Shown here: piece by piece, positions 55,427 through 64,000 of the stretch
Layout of the letters: each line of letters opens with the position of its first letter
Position numbering within the stretch: the stretch's first letter is position 1
Assembly (NCBI RefSeq): GCF_029952525.1
Contig: NZ_JASAOF010000003.1
Span: 62,001 to 126,000 of the forward strand
Source: Saccharopolyspora ipomoeae
GTDB lineage: Bacteria; Actinomycetota; Actinomycetes; Mycobacteriales; Pseudonocardiaceae
Reading direction: 5' to 3'
Length of the DNA: 64,000 nucleotides
Made by a program: the position numbers and the translations under genes
The notes under the pieces: generated by a model
What the model was told of the DNA's origin: nothing
Databases searched by the model: none
Seen by the model: only the letters and a program-made list of their open reading frames with translations

Positions 55427-55858
55427 TCAGGCGGCCACTACCTGCTTGCGCACCGGAGCGCTGATGCGCTGGCTGAGCACCGGCTGCAGCCCCGCGCGGG
55501 TCTCACCGGCTTCGGCGAACTGCTGCTCGGCGTCGGAGAGCTCGGCACCGATGAGGCTCGGCACCAGCTGACCGCCGTCGAGGTCCGCGGTCGCCGGCTC
55601 GTCGACCACCGATGGCACCACCATCGTCCTGTCGAGGTCACCGGCCACGGTCACCAACAGCTCTGGCAGCGGCAGGTCCAAGGCATCACAGATCGAGGAC
55701 AGCAGCTCACTGGACGCCTCCTTGCGGCCCCGTTCGACCTCGGACAGGTATCCGAGGCTCACCCGGGCAGCGCGCGAAACGTCCCGCAACGTCCGAGACT
55801 GTGCGGTCCGGGCGCGGCGCAGCCGTTCACCGACCGCCTCCCGCAACAATACGGTCAT
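55427..55858 (-). CDS. clgR: ClgR transcriptional activator of clp and psp genes
   Basis: 143 residues. XRE-type HTH (residues 10-65, [30 protein letters not shown]). In actinobacteria it activates clpP, clpC and psp genes under protein and envelope stress. Its C-terminus is VVAA; C-terminal alanines are a known Clp degron in ClgR proteins. ATG with GGGAGG. A CGCGT-GCACT-ACGCG dyad at 55888-55902 in the leader is a candidate self-operator. Confidence 0.95.
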   Translation of the reverse strand: MTVLLREAVGERLRRARTAQSRTLRDVSRAARVSLGYLSEVERGRKEASSELLSSICDALDLPLPELLVTVAGDLDRTMVVPSVVDEPATADLDGGQLVPSLIGAELSDAEQQFAEAGETRAGLQPVLSQRISAPVRKQVVAA

Positions 55859-56063
55859 CGCGCGCCTCCCTTCCTTCGTCGCCTTCCGCGTGCACTACGC
55901 GTGAACGCCCCCTACGTTACTCATCGATGGGCCGGAACGAGAACGATCGAGCGGAAGTCCGCCCAGGGCGAACGGTTCATGATCGATCGGACTAGTCCTC
56001 GCTGGGCCATGTTCACGCAGCGCACAGCGCAGCCGGACACATGACGGGCCCCTTGCAAATTGT

Positions 56064-56555
56064 TCAACGCAGCATCCCGGCGAAGTGTTCCAGAGCCACC
56101 CGAACGGCCGCCGAGCGCACCGCGTGACGATCACCGCCGAGCACCTCGGTGCGCACCTCAACACCTCGCGGCCCGGAGAACCCCAGGTGAACGGTGCCGG
56201 GCGCGACTCCGTCCTGCGGATCGGGCCCGGCGACGCCGGTCAGCCCGACGCCCCAGTCCGCGCCGCAGCGACCCGACGCGCCGACGGCGAGTTGGGACGC
56301 CACGTCCGGGTGGACCGCGCCGTGCTCGGCGAGCAGCTCAGGATCGACCCCGGCGAGCCGGTCCTTGAGGTCGGTGGCGTAGACGACCAGGCCGCCGCGC
56401 ACCACCGCGCTCGACCCGGGCACCTCGGTCAGCGCCGCCGAGACCAGCCCGGCGGTCAGCGACTCGGCTGTCGCGACGGTCTCACCGCGCGCCCGCAGGG
56501 CGTCGATCAGCCCCGCTACCTGCGAGAACGGCAGGTCCAGCGCGTCGAGGATCAT
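56064..56555 (-). CDS. CinA C-terminal domain protein, nicotinamide-nucleotide amidase (PncC type)
   Basis: 163 residues, single-domain. VATAESLTAGLVSAALTEVPGSSAVVRGGLVVYATDLK and GLTGVAGPDPQDG(V)APGTVHL motifs. Deamidates NMN in NAD recycling. ATG overlaps the pgsA stop as ATGA. Confidence 0.92.
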   Translation of the reverse strand: MILDALDLPFSQVAGLIDALRARGETVATAESLTAGLVSAALTEVPGSSAVVRGGLVVYATDLKDRLAGVDPELLAEHGAVHPDVASQLAVGASGRCGADWGVGLTGVAGPDPQDGVAPGTVHLGFSGPRGVEVRTEVLGGDRHAVRSAAVRVALEHFAGMLR

Positions 56556-57133
56556 CGCGCACCCCCGGCCGCGCGCATCCGCAGCGCCCGGATCACGTAG
56601 TCCAGACCGGTCACCACGGTGGCGATGAGGGCGGCACCGAGCACGACCCAGCGCGGGATGTCGGCCCAGGAGCCCAGCGGCATCAGGTAGAGCCCGATGG
56701 CGATGGCCTGCAGCAACGTCTTGATCTTGCCGCCGTGGCTGGCCGCGATGACGCCGTGCCGGATCACCCAGAACCGCAGCAGCGTCACGCCCAGCTCGCG
56801 GACGATGATCACCCAGGTGGCCCACCACCACAGGTCGCCGAGCATGCTCAGCCCGACCAGCGCGGCACCGGTGAGCGCCTTGTCCGCGATCGGGTCGGCG
56901 ATCTTGCCGAAGTCGGTGACCAGCCCGCGCCTGCGCGCCACCTCGCCGTCGATGCGGTCGGTGACCGAGGCCAGGACGAACACGCCGGTGGCGATCCAGC
57001 GCCACACGGTGTCGTGGCCGTCGGCCCAGAACAGCGCGACCAGGAACACCGGCACCAGCAGCAGCCGGGACATGGTCAGCACGTTGGCGATGTTGAGGAC
57101 GGGGACCTGCGGTGCCTGCCCTTCGGCCGTCAT
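56552..57133 (-). CDS. pgsA: CDP-diacylglycerol--glycerol-3-phosphate phosphatidyltransferase PgsA
   Basis: 193 residues, four or five membrane helices. The CDP-alcohol transferase signature D-x2-DG-x2-AR-x8-G-x3-D-x3-D is seen in [26 protein letters not shown]. Makes phosphatidylglycerol phosphate. Start overlaps rimO stop as ATGA. Confidence 0.94.
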   Translation of the reverse strand: MTAEGQAPQVPVLNIANVLTMSRLLLVPVFLVALFWADGHDTVWRWIATGVFVLASVTDRIDGEVARRRGLVTDFGKIADPIADKALTGAALVGLSMLGDLWWWATWVIIVRELGVTLLRFWVIRHGVIAASHGGKIKTLLQAIAIGLYLMPLGSWADIPRWVVLGAALIATVVTGLDYVIRALRMRAAGGAR

Positions 57134-58548
57134 GGCTGCTCCCCGGACTTCTCCACGGGGCGCACCACGAGGTCCACGCCGTCGCTGTCGATGACCTCGC
57201 AGCGCACCAGCTCGCCGACGGCCAGGTCGTCGGTGTCGACGATCAGGCACTCGCCGTCGACCTCGGGCCCCTGGTGGTCGGCGCGGCCGATCACGTCGTC
57301 CTCGTCGAAGCGCTCGACGAGGACGGTGACCTCGGTGCCGATCCGGTCCTCGGCGCGCTGCGCGATGAGCTCGTCGGCGAGGGCGGTCAGCTGCTCGACG
57401 CGCTCGTCGACCACGTCCTGGTCGAGCTTGCCGTCGAAGCCCTCGGCCTCGGTGCCGTCCTCGTCGGAGTAGCCGAACACGCCGACGGCGTCCAGCCGGG
57501 CCTCGGTCAGGAACTCCTGCAGCTCGGCGAAGTCGTCCTCGGTCTCACCGGGGAAGCCGACGATGAAGTTGCTGCGGATGCCCGCCTCCGGCGCCAGCTC
57601 CCGGATCTGCTCGATGAGCTGCAGGAACGACTCGGTGGAACCGAACCGGCGCATCCGGCGCAGCACGGACTCGCTGGAGTGCTGGAAGGACAGGTCGAAG
57701 TAGGTCGCGACACCGGGCGTGGTGGCGATGGTGCGCACCAGGTCGGGACGGGTCTCGGCGGGCTGCAGGTAGGACACCCGGACCCGCTCGACGCCGTCGA
57801 GCTCGGCCAGCTGAGGCAGCAGCGTCACCAGCGCGCGCTGGTCGGAGAGGTCCTTGCCGTAGGAGGTGGAGTTCTCGCTGACCAGGAACAGCTCCTTGGC
57901 GCCGTTCTTGGCCAGCCAGGCCCCTTCGCCCAGGACCTCTTCCGGCGGGCGGGAGAGGAAGGAGCCGCGGAAGGACGGGATCGCGCAGAACGAGCAGCGG
58001 CGGTCGCAGCCGGAGGCGAGCTTGAGCGCGGCGACCGGCGAGTCGTCGAGCCGGCGGCGCGAGATCTCGCGCGCGGCAGGCACCCAGCCGTGACCGGGCA
58101 CCGCGACCTCGGCCGCGGCGGCAGGGCGGGACACCGGGCTGATCGGCAGCATCTTGCGCCGGTCCTGCGGCTGGTGGGATTCCAGCGCGCGGCCGGCGAG
58201 GACGTCGTCGAGCCGGTCGGCGAGGTTGCCGTAGTGGTCGAAGCCCAGGACGGCGTCGGCTTCGGGCATCTGCTCGGCGAGCTCGGCGCCGTAGCGCTCG
58301 GCCATGCAGCCGACGGCGACGACCTTCGCGCCGGTGTCGGAGGCGGCGAGCAGCGTGTCGACGGAGTCCTTCTTGGCGGACTCGACGAAGCCGCAGGTGT
58401 TGACCACGACCACTTCGGCCTCGTCGGGATCGACGAGATCCCAGCCGCGGCCGTGCAGGTTGCCCGCCAGCTCTTCGGAATCCACCTCGTTGCGCGCGCA
58501 ACCGAGCGTGACCATGGCGACTCGGTGGTGTTGCTGCTCGGTTGACAT
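57130..58548 (-). CDS. rimO: Ribosomal protein S12 methylthiotransferase RimO
   Basis: 472 residues. Radical-SAM methylthiotransferase acting on an S12 aspartate. N-terminal MTTase domain ([39 protein letters not shown]) gives three cysteines for the second cluster; radical SAM motif [11 protein letters not shown] near 185; C-terminal TRAM domain. First gene of rimO-pgsA-cinA. Confidence 0.96.
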   Translation of the reverse strand: MSTEQQHHRVAMVTLGCARNEVDSEELAGNLHGRGWDLVDPDEAEVVVVNTCGFVESAKKDSVDTLLAASDTGAKVVAVGCMAERYGAELAEQMPEADAVLGFDHYGNLADRLDDVLAGRALESHQPQDRRKMLPISPVSRPAAAAEVAVPGHGWVPAAREISRRRLDDSPVAALKLASGCDRRCSFCAIPSFRGSFLSRPPEEVLGEGAWLAKNGAKELFLVSENSTSYGKDLSDQRALVTLLPQLAELDGVERVRVSYLQPAETRPDLVRTIATTPGVATYFDLSFQHSSESVLRRMRRFGSTESFLQLIEQIRELAPEAGIRSNFIVGFPGETEDDFAELQEFLTEARLDAVGVFGYSDEDGTEAEGFDGKLDQDVVDERVEQLTALADELIAQRAEDRIGTEVTVLVERFDEDDVIGRADHQGPEVDGECLIVDTDDLAVGELVRCEVIDSDGVDLVVRPVEKSGEQP

Positions 58549-58660
58549 GGGTCGAGCCTAACGTCCCTGCTGTCGCCCTCCGGCAACGAGCCTGCCACCC
58601 GGAAATGCGCCCGGGCGGTGGCCGAGATTACGGCCGTCCGGACGACCATCTTCCCGTTGT

Positions 58661-58679
58661 GATGGTTAGGCTTACCTAA
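58661..58679 (+). promoter_or_regulatory. IdeR/DtxR iron box overlapping the argA1 start region
   Basis: GATGGTTAGGCTTACCTAA matches the 19-base IdeR consensus (TWAGGTTAGGCTWACCTWA) at 17 of 19 positions, by hand comparison. TAGGCT (58667-58672) in it could be the -10 box, with the GTG 8 bases on, so the transcript is probably leaderless and repressed by iron-loaded IdeR. Confidence 0.8.
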
Positions 58680-58680
58680 C

Positions 58681-59181
58681 GTGAATGCCATCGAGGTGCG
58701 ACCGGCCCGAGTCCGCGACGCGCGAGCGATCAAGTCGTTGGTCGACCACTACGCGGGCAAGGTGGTGCTCGGCAAGGAGCTCGTGACCCTCTACGAGGAC
58801 ATCCAGGAGTTCGTGGTCGCCGAGGACGGTGGGAGCATCATCGGCTGCGGCGCGCTGCACGTGCTGTGGGAGGACCTCGCCGAGATCCGCACGGTGGCCG
58901 TCGACCCGATGGAGAAGGGGCGCGGCGTCGGGCACCTGATCGTGGAGCGGTTGATCGAGCACGCCGCCGAGCTGGGACTGTCGCGGATCTTCGTGCTCAC
59001 CTTCGAGACGGACTTCTTCGGCCGCCACGGATTCCGGCCGATCGCCGACACCCCGGTCCCGCCGGAGGTCTACGCCGAGATCCGCCGCTCGCCCGACGAG
59101 GGCGTGGCGCAGTTCCTGGACCTGGCGCACGTCAAGCCGAACACCTTGGGCAACACCCGGATGCTGCTGCAACTGGCGTGA
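58681..59181 (+). CDS. GNAT amino-acid acetyltransferase, short ArgA-type N-acetylglutamate synthase, copy 1
   Basis: 166 residues, GTG start. GNAT fold with acetyl-CoA loop DPMEKGRGVGHLI. ELVTLYEDIQEF, CGALHVLWEDLAEIRTVAVDP and TFETDFFGRHGF are signatures of the actinobacterial short ArgA (Rv2747 type), which makes N-acetylglutamate for arginine. Same chromosomal setting as in mycobacteria (between pgsA and ftsK). It sits behind an iron box. Copy 2 follows after 40 bases. Confidence 0.88.
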   Translation: MNAIEVRPARVRDARAIKSLVDHYAGKVVLGKELVTLYEDIQEFVVAEDGGSIIGCGALHVLWEDLAEIRTVAVDPMEKGRGVGHLIVERLIEHAAELGLSRIFVLTFETDFFGRHGFRPIADTPVPPEVYAEIRRSPDEGVAQFLDLAHVKPNTLGNTRMLLQLA

Positions 59182-59221
59182 CGGTCGCGCTGGGGCCCCG
59201 GCGCGGCGCTACGATGGATGC

Positions 59222-59740
59222 ATGAATGGTTATGCGCCGTCGGAGATAGTGATTCGGCGGGCTCGGATCGCCGACGTCCCGACCATCAAGGCGCTGGTCG
59301 ACACCTACGCGGGCGAGGTTCTCCTGGAGAAGGAGCTGGTCACCCTCTACGAGGACATCCAGGAGTTCTGGGTCGCCGAGGACGGCGGGCGCGTCGTCGG
59401 CTGCGGCGCGCTGCACGTGCTCTGGGAGGACCTCGCCGAGATCCGCACCGTGGCGATCGACCCGGCGGTCAAGGGCCGCGGCATCGGGCACCGGATCGTC
59501 CAGCGGCTCATCGGACTGGCCACCGACCTGGGTCTGACCAGGCTGTTCGTGCTCACCTTCGAGACGGACTTCTTCGGCCGCCACGGATTCCGCACCGTCG
59601 ACGGCGCCCCGGTCAGCCCCGAGGTCTACGAGGAGATGCGCCGCTCGGTCGACGCCGGCGTCGCCGAGTTCCTGGACCTGGCCAACATCAAGCCCAACAC
59701 CCTCGGCAACACCCGCATGCTCCTCGACCTGTCCCACTGA
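59222..59740 (+). CDS. argA: GNAT amino-acid acetyltransferase, short ArgA-type N-acetylglutamate synthase, copy 2
   Basis: 172 residues, ATG. Same family as copy 1, acetyl-CoA loop DPAVKGRGIGHRI. VDTYAGEVLLEKELVTLYE and QEFWVAED look closer to mycobacterial ArgA than copy 1 does. The 47 bases 59546-59592 equal 58990-59036. TACGAT at 59210 lies 6 bases before the ATG, so a separate leaderless transcript is possible. Confidence 0.88.
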   Translation: MNGYAPSEIVIRRARIADVPTIKALVDTYAGEVLLEKELVTLYEDIQEFWVAEDGGRVVGCGALHVLWEDLAEIRTVAIDPAVKGRGIGHRIVQRLIGLATDLGLTRLFVLTFETDFFGRHGFRTVDGAPVSPEVYEEMRRSVDAGVAEFLDLANIKPNTLGNTRMLLDLSH

Positions 59741-59772
59741 GCAGGTCTTCTTCAATCCTCATGCGTGGGCCC

Positions 59773-59896
59773 CAGCCTGCACCGCCGCGGGTTCTGAGCG
59801 GCTTCGTGGCGAGCACGCCGCGACTTGGACATGCATCAGGAGCGGCGCGCGGAGTCCACGGAGCCGCTCAGGTCCCCCTACCCGCACCGCTGAGCA
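59773..59896. repeat. Dispersed structured repeat, family B copy 3
   Basis: Outer stem 59794-59809 / 59856-59871 and inner stem CGCCGC 59816-59821 / GCGGCG 59842-59847. Shares GACATGCATCAGGAG with copy 2 and the tail CCGCACCGCTGAGCAA with copy 1. The small 5' GCGGC-GAA-GCCGC hairpin of copies 1 and 2 is missing. Between argA2 and the phospholipase gene, same strand. Confidence 0.8.
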
Positions 59897-60027
59897 AGGC
59901 GAGTTCGGCCCTCCGTTTCTGGTCGTTTATCAACCGTTCGCTTCGCAAGTTCGCAACTCTCTCACCGGTCACTCCGGGAACGGTTATAAACACCGGTGGT
60001 CATTCGTTCCACCCAGAGGAGACCACC

Positions 60028-60534
60028 TTGGAACGCACCCGTCGTCGCGGCCTCGTCGCCGCCGTGGCCGCCACCGGAGCCCTGCTGCTGAGCGGCGGCA
60101 CCGCCTTCGCCGCCGACCTCACACCCGAGGAGCTGCAGAAGACCACCGACAGCTACCTGTTCGAGTACTCGCTGGACGAGTTCACCCAGACCAGAGGCGA
60201 GCAGCCGTACGCCGACCAGCTCGACTGGTCCTCCGACGGCTGCTCCTACTCCCCCGACGCGCCGTTCGGGTGGGAGTTCAAGGAGAGCTGCGACCGGCAC
60301 GACTTCGGCTACCGCAACTACAAGCTGCAGGAGCGGTTCTCCGAGGACAACCGGCTGAAGATCGACGACAACTTCCGCGACGACATGTACTCGGCCTGCG
60401 ACGGCGACGGCGCCTGCGAGGCCACCGCGGACCTCTACTACCAAGCGGTCCGCCAGTTCGGCGGCTCCGCCTCCTCGCTCGCCGAAGCCGTGGAGATGGC
60501 CGAGCTGCCGGACAAGGCCCGGGCTCAGCAGTGA
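60028..60534 (+). CDS. Secreted phospholipase A2 (prokaryotic type)
   Basis: 168 residues, TTG start with AGAGGAG upstream. Signal peptide (RRRGLVAAVAATGALLLSGGTAFA, cleaved about residue 27). Active-site CDRHDFGYRNYK has the His-Asp pair, and DWSSDGCSYSPDAPFGWEF gives calcium-loop and disulfide cysteines; four cysteines in the mature form allow two disulfides, as in Streptomyces PLA2. TATAAA at 59985-59990 may be the -10 box. Confidence 0.93.
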   Translation: MERTRRRGLVAAVAATGALLLSGGTAFAADLTPEELQKTTDSYLFEYSLDEFTQTRGEQPYADQLDWSSDGCSYSPDAPFGWEFKESCDRHDFGYRNYKLQERFSEDNRLKIDDNFRDDMYSACDGDGACEATADLYYQAVRQFGGSASSLAEAVEMAELPDKARAQQ

Positions 60535-60543
60535 TCACCAGGT

Positions 60544-60622
60544 GACAGTTTTAGCCATAACTGACTCCGGCAAAACGGATATTTCACCTGATTTCCGGCG
60601 GGCAGTTATGGCTAAAACTGTC
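60544..60622. repeat. Conserved-loop hairpin, family A copy 3 (diverged loop)
   Basis: Perfect 20-bp arms (60544-60563 / 60603-60622, GACAGTTTTAGCCATAACTG). The first 17 bases of the arm equal copy 1. The 39-nt loop is a diverged relative of the copy 1/2 loop (shared CGG, CAAAA, GGA and ATT spacing), by eye. Confidence 0.8.
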
Positions 60623-60636
60623 CCGACGCGGAGGAC

Positions 60637-60672
60637 CCCCGCCCGGAGGGAGGACCATCTCTCCGGGCGGGG
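60637..60672 (+). terminator. Intrinsic terminator-like hairpin after phospholipase A2
   Basis: 12-bp stem CCCCGCCCGGAG / CTCCGGGCGGGG (60637-60648 with 60661-60672) followed by CGTTCTT. Confidence 0.75.
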
Positions 60673-60720
60673 CGTTCTTCCCCCCGGGGCGGCCCCGGGT
60701 GCCAGAGGCCGATTCGGGTG

Positions 60721-62001
60721 TCAGCGGCCGATTCGGGTGTCCATCGGACGGGCTTCGGTCTGGGCCGTGGCCGCCGTGCCGGACTCGTCGATCGGGCCGA
60801 CGCCGTAGAAGGCCTCGCAGGGACCGCCGATGTAGTGCTCGAAGTCCGTGGTCACGTGGATCATGGACTTGCCGTCGGAGGTCGGCAGCAGGGTCGGGCT
60901 GAAGTTCCGGCAAACGCTGCCCTGGTTGTAGCTGATCTGCACCGGTGCCGGGATCTCCTTCCACGGCCCGTCGAGCTTCCCCGGATCGTCGTTGACCATC
61001 ACGGTCTTCCCGTTGCCCGGAGCCCAGCCGCCCTGGTCACCGCCGAGCATCTGGTAGCCCAGCAGCAGCCGTCCGTTCGGGTTCGGCCCCGGCGCGAGCG
61101 CGATGGTCGGCGTGCCGAGCGGCTGGCCGCCGGTGTCGGAGACGATCTCGGTGCCGAGGTCGTAGGGGTCGCCCCAGTCCCAGCCGTCGGAGGATTCGCG
61201 GATCCAGATCGTGCAGGTGTGCACCGGGTCGTAATTGCAGACCTCGTACACCATCACGTAGGTGCCGTCGGGCAGCTTGCGCACTCCCGACATTCCCGGG
61301 CGGACCCGGAACTCGTCGTTCTTCAGCATCTCCTTCGAATCGGTCCAATTTCGACCATCCGAAGAACGCACCTGCATCAGTTTCTGATCGTGCTTCGGGT
61401 CGCCGTCGTCGGAATAGAAGGCGACCAGATCACCCTGCTCCGAAACCGTGAACTCGGGTTCCCACACACCCGGTCCGACCGGGGCCCGCACGATGTCGGA
61501 GAGGTAGCTCCAGGTCTTGCCGTGATCGTCGCTGCGCCACACGCGGATGCTGGCCTGCCGCTCCTCCTCATCGGCGCCGACACCGGCCGTGCCCGCCCAC
61601 AGCAGCGTCCCGGCGGGCATGTCGCCGACCTGCTGCGGCAGCTCGTACAGCGTCGAGCAGCACATCCCCTTGGTGTCCTCACCTGCGGGATCGTGGATCT
61701 CGGCGAGCGGTTGGAAGGTCTTGCCGTCGTCGCGGCTCTCCTGGATCGTCGCGAAGCCGGCGTTGTCGCGGTAGGTCGTCATGCTCGCCAGCACGCGGCC
61801 GTTGGCGTCCCCGGAGTGCTCCAGGCGCACCAGCCTCGGGTAGCTGGACCCGCCGACCCTGAGCAGCTCGCCCTTCTCCACGTCCTGCGTCCCGACGTCT
61901 CCGGGAGCGGGCGCGGATAACGCCATCTGCTGGAATCCGGCGGCGACCAATGCCGCCGAGAACAGCACGACCAACAAAGCGCGAACTTTTCGCACGACCA
62001 T
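60721..62001 (-). CDS. Secreted BNR/Asp-box glycoside hydrolase (sialidase-like superfamily)
   Basis: 426 residues from the ATG at 62001, 8 bases after GAGGGG. Signal peptide (VRALLVVLFSAALVAAGFQQMALSAPA). A beta-propeller with Asp boxes SRDDGKTFQPL, SDDHGKTWSYL and SSDGRNWTDS, and GSSYPRLVRLE at the first blade. Family is BNR; GH93 exo-arabinanase or GH33 sialidase are possible, the YPR motif pointing to GH93-like enzymes. Substrate is unproven. Convergent with the phospholipase. Confidence 0.8.
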   Translation of the reverse strand: MVVRKVRALLVVLFSAALVAAGFQQMALSAPAPGDVGTQDVEKGELLRVGGSSYPRLVRLEHSGDANGRVLASMTTYRDNAGFATIQESRDDGKTFQPLAEIHDPAGEDTKGMCCSTLYELPQQVGDMPAGTLLWAGTAGVGADEEERQASIRVWRSDDHGKTWSYLSDIVRAPVGPGVWEPEFTVSEQGDLVAFYSDDGDPKHDQKLMQVRSSDGRNWTDSKEMLKNDEFRVRPGMSGVRKLPDGTYVMVYEVCNYDPVHTCTIWIRESSDGWDWGDPYDLGTEIVSDTGGQPLGTPTIALAPGPNPNGRLLLGYQMLGGDQGGWAPGNGKTVMVNDDPGKLDGPWKEIPAPVQISYNQGSVCRNFSPTLLPTSDGKSMIHVTTDFEHYIGGPCEAFYGVGPIDESGTAATAQTEARPMDTRIGR

Positions 62002-62181
62002 GCGCAATACCCCTCAACCGCAGGCGGATCAACCGTCAGCGGCGGAGAGGTTATCGCAGAAAACTTCTGAATCGAGCCCTCTGAGAATTCCGTTCAGAGC
62101 AATTGTCAGGTCGCAAACGGAGCAGTGGAAACAATGCGAAACAAATGGTGATGAACAAACGTGAAAAGTGCGGAGAAGAAT

Positions 62182-62209
62182 CGGGCCCGCGGTGCGCACC
62201 GCGGGCCCG
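62182..62209 (-). terminator. Palindromic terminator of ftsK
   Basis: 28 bases perfectly palindromic (arms CGGGCCCGCGGTGC), 4 bases past the ftsK stop, followed on the minus strand by ATTCTTCTCC. The 62002-62181 region also holds the promoter of the BNR gene, not located. Confidence 0.8.
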
Positions 62210-62213
62210 GGGA

Positions 62214-64000
62214 TCACTCCTCCTCGTCGGGCGAGGGCCCGCCGCGGATCGCGTGGAGCGCGTTCTCCAGCTCGTCGGGCTTGACCAGCACGTCGCGCGC
62301 CTTGGACCCCTCCGAGGGACCGACGACGCCGCGCGATTCGAGCAGGTCCATCAGGCGACCGGCCTTGGCGAACCCGACGCGCAGCTTGCGCTGCAGCATC
62401 GAGGTCGACCCGAACTGGCTGGTCACGACGAGTTCCGCGGCCTGGAGCAGGACATCGAGATCGTCGCCGATGTCGGAGTCGATCTCCTTCTTGTCGCCCG
62501 ACTTGCCCGCTGCGGTGACGCCGTCGGTGTAGTCCGGCTCGGCCTGGTCCTTGGTGTAGGCGACGATGCGGTGGATCTCGTCGTCGGCGACGAACGAGCC
62601 CTGCACGCGCACCGGCCGCGAGGCGCCCATCGGCAGGTACAGCGCGTCACCCATGCCGATCAGCTTCTCGGCGCCCGGCTGGTCCAGGATGACCCGCGAG
62701 TCGGTCAGCGACGAGGTCGCGAACGCCAGCCGCGACGGCACGTTGGTCTTGATCAGACCGGTGACGACGTCCACCGAGGGCCGCTGCGTGGCCAGCACCA
62801 GGTGGATGCCCGCGGCGCGGGCCTTCTGGGTGATCCGCACGATCGCGTCCTCGACGTCGCGCGGGGCGGTCATCATCAGGTCGGCGAGCTCGTCGACGAT
62901 CGCCAGGATGTACGGGTAGGGCTTGTACTCGCGCTCGCTGCCCAGCGGCGCGGTGATCTCCCCGGAGCGCACCTTGGCGTTGAAGTCGTCGATGTGCCGA
63001 ACCCGGTTGGCCTGCATGTCCTGATAGCGCTGCTCCATCTCCTCCACCAGCCAGGCCAGCGCGGCGGCGGCCTTCTTCGGCTGGGTGATGATGGGCGTGA
63101 TCAGGTGCGGGATGCCCTCGTAGGGCGTCAGCTCCACCATCTTCGGGTCGATCAGGATCATCCTGACCTCCTGCGGGGTGGCCCGCGCCAGCAGCGACAC
63201 CAGCATCGAGTTGACGAAGCTCGACTTACCGGAACCGGTCGAACCCGCGCACAGCAGGTGCGGCATCTTGGACAGGTTCGCGGTGACCATGTGGCCCTCG
63301 ATGTCCTTGCCCAGGCCCATGACCAGCGGATGCGAGTCCTTGGCCGCCTCCGAGGACCGCAGCACGTCACCGAGCCGCACCATCTCCCGGTCGCTGTTGG
63401 GCACCTCGATGCCCACCGCGGACTTGCCGGGGATCGGCGCCAGCAGCCGCACGTTGTCGGTCGCGGCGGCGTAGGCGATGTTCTTGGTCAGCGCGGTGAT
63501 CTTCTCGACCTTCACGCCCGGGCCCAGCTCGACCTCGTAGCGGGTGACGGTCGGGCCTCGGGTGAAGCCGGTGACCTGCGCGTCGATGTTGAACTGCTCC
63601 AGCACGGCCGTGATCGCCTCGATCATCGAGTCGTTGACCTTGCTGCGGCTCTTCGGCGGGTCGCCGTCGGTGAGCACGTCCAGCGGCGGCAGCTGGTAGT
63701 CGCCCTCGACGTCGCGGCTGATCAGCGGCGCGTCGCTCGTCTTCGCGGGTTTCTCGGGCTTCTCCGGCTTGGCGGCCGGGACCTCGGCGGCCTTCGGCTT
63801 GGCGGGCTTGGCCGGGGGTTCCCCGGGCACGTCGTCGAGGGAGAGCTGCTCGTCCTGCTCGGACATCGCCGCCTGGCGGCGCCGGGACGGGCGGCGCAGC
63901 TTGACGGTCGACGGGTCGCCCTCCAGCTCGGCCTTGCTGGGCGCGGGCTCGAAACCGTCCTCGTCGTCGTAGTCGTCGCCGCGCATCTTGGCGAGCACGT
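62214..64000 (-). CDS. ftsK: DNA translocase FtsK/SpoIIIE, C-terminal part (truncated by window edge)
   Basis: About 595 residues of the C-terminal part are visible; the gene continues beyond 64000, where the membrane domain should lie. Linker rich in Pro/Lys/Ala, then alpha/beta motor domain with Walker [15 protein letters not shown], Walker [15 protein letters not shown], and a C-terminal gamma winged helix ([27 protein letters not shown]) that reads KOPS-type DNA sites. Pumps chromosome ends through the septum. Matches mycobacterial Rv2748c position. Confidence 0.95.
   Translation of the reverse strand, partial: VLAKMRGDDYDDEDGFEPAPSKAELEGDPSTVKLRRPSRRRQAAMSEQDEQLSLDDVPGEPPAKPAKPKAAEVPAAKPEKPEKPAKTSDAPLISRDVEGDYQLPPLDVLTDGDPPKSRSKVNDSMIEAITAVLEQFNIDAQVTGFTRGPTVTRYEVELGPGVKVEKITALTKNIAYAAATDNVRLLAPIPGKSAVGIEVPNSDREMVRLGDVLRSSEAAKDSHPLVMGLGKDIEGHMVTANLSKMPHLLCAGSTGSGKSSFVNSMLVSLLARATPQEVRMILIDPKMVELTPYEGIPHLITPIITQPKKAAAALAWLVEEMEQRYQDMQANRVRHIDDFNAKVRSGEITAPLGSEREYKPYPYILAIVDELADLMMTAPRDVEDAIVRITQKARAAGIHLVLATQRPSVDVVTGLIKTNVPSRLAFATSSLTDSRVILDQPGAEKLIGMGDALYLPMGASRPVRVQGSFVADDEIHRIVAYTKDQAEPDYTDGVTAAGKSGDKKEIDSDIGDDLDVLLQAAELVVTSQFGSTSMLQRKLRVGFAKAGRLMDLLESRGVVGPSEGSKARDVLVKPDELENALHAIRGGPSPDEEE

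Noticed and set aside
59218..60534. Single 438-codon frame joining argA2 region to phospholipase A2
   Set aside because: The first part is out of frame with argA2 and crosses a structured repeat; the phospholipase has its own TTG start, ribosome site and signal peptide.

Overview
This is high-GC actinomycete DNA, most likely Saccharopolyspora or another genus of the Pseudonocardiaceae. That is inference, from the actinobacterial division set (FtsZ, SepF, YggT, Wag31), an AftA-like arabinofuranosyltransferase end, a ClgR-PspA-PspM block laid out as in Mycobacterium, an IdeR-type iron box and frequent GTG/TTG starts. No tRNA, rRNA, CRISPR array, transposase or phage gene was seen.

Layout. 1-4.5 kb: end of an aftA-like gene, two tandem cytochrome P450s and two hypotheticals. 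4.7-11.5 kb: rluD, lspA, a cysteine desulfurase under a SAM-IV riboswitch, and a long ileS under a translational T-box. 11.5-43.4 kb: the division and cell wall (dcw) cluster, read on the minus strand as mraZ-rsmH-ftsL-ftsI / murE-murF-mraY-murD-ftsW-murG-murC-ftsQ / ftsZ-pgeF-yggS-sepF-yggT-wag31. The slashes mark two interruptions. About 4.4 kb between ftsI and murE holds a sugar-acid transporter, an IlvD/Edd dehydratase and a secreted CHAP-like protein. About 7 kb between ftsQ and ftsZ holds a bacterial nitric oxide synthase, a sugar ABC importer, a WYL regulator and a short-chain dehydrogenase. 43.9-48.5 kb: a divergent MoxR-DUF58-transglutaminase operon that carries its own MraZ-like boxes. 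48.6-53.3 kb: DUF3040 protein, methyltransferase, ParA-like ATPase, Nei-type glycosylase and uracil permease. 53.4-64 kb: pspM-pspA-clgR, cinA-pgsA-rimO, two tandem argA-type acetyltransferases (the first behind an iron box), secreted phospholipase A2, a secreted BNR-repeat glycosidase and the C-terminal part of ftsK.

How the parts work together. The dcw genes make lipid II and the Z-ring, and most neighbours overlap by 1-4 bases. The clgR/pspA/pspM genes form an envelope-stress module next to pgsA and ftsK. Sulfur and isoleucine supply are under riboswitch control.

The most unusual content is intergenic. At least three families of palindromic elements recur at gene ends: (a) hairpins with 19-23 bp perfect arms that change between copies while the loop is conserved (22628, 51898, 60544); (b) tandem arrays of roughly 24-nt imperfect dyads (1847, 19430, 35583, with a relative at 50104); (c) a roughly 125-nt element in three copies with compensatory changes in two stems (4612, 30307, 59778). 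Two further palindromic sites, 7948-8029 and a perfect 40-nt palindrome at 39061-39100, are of the same general kind. I do not recognise these families by name.
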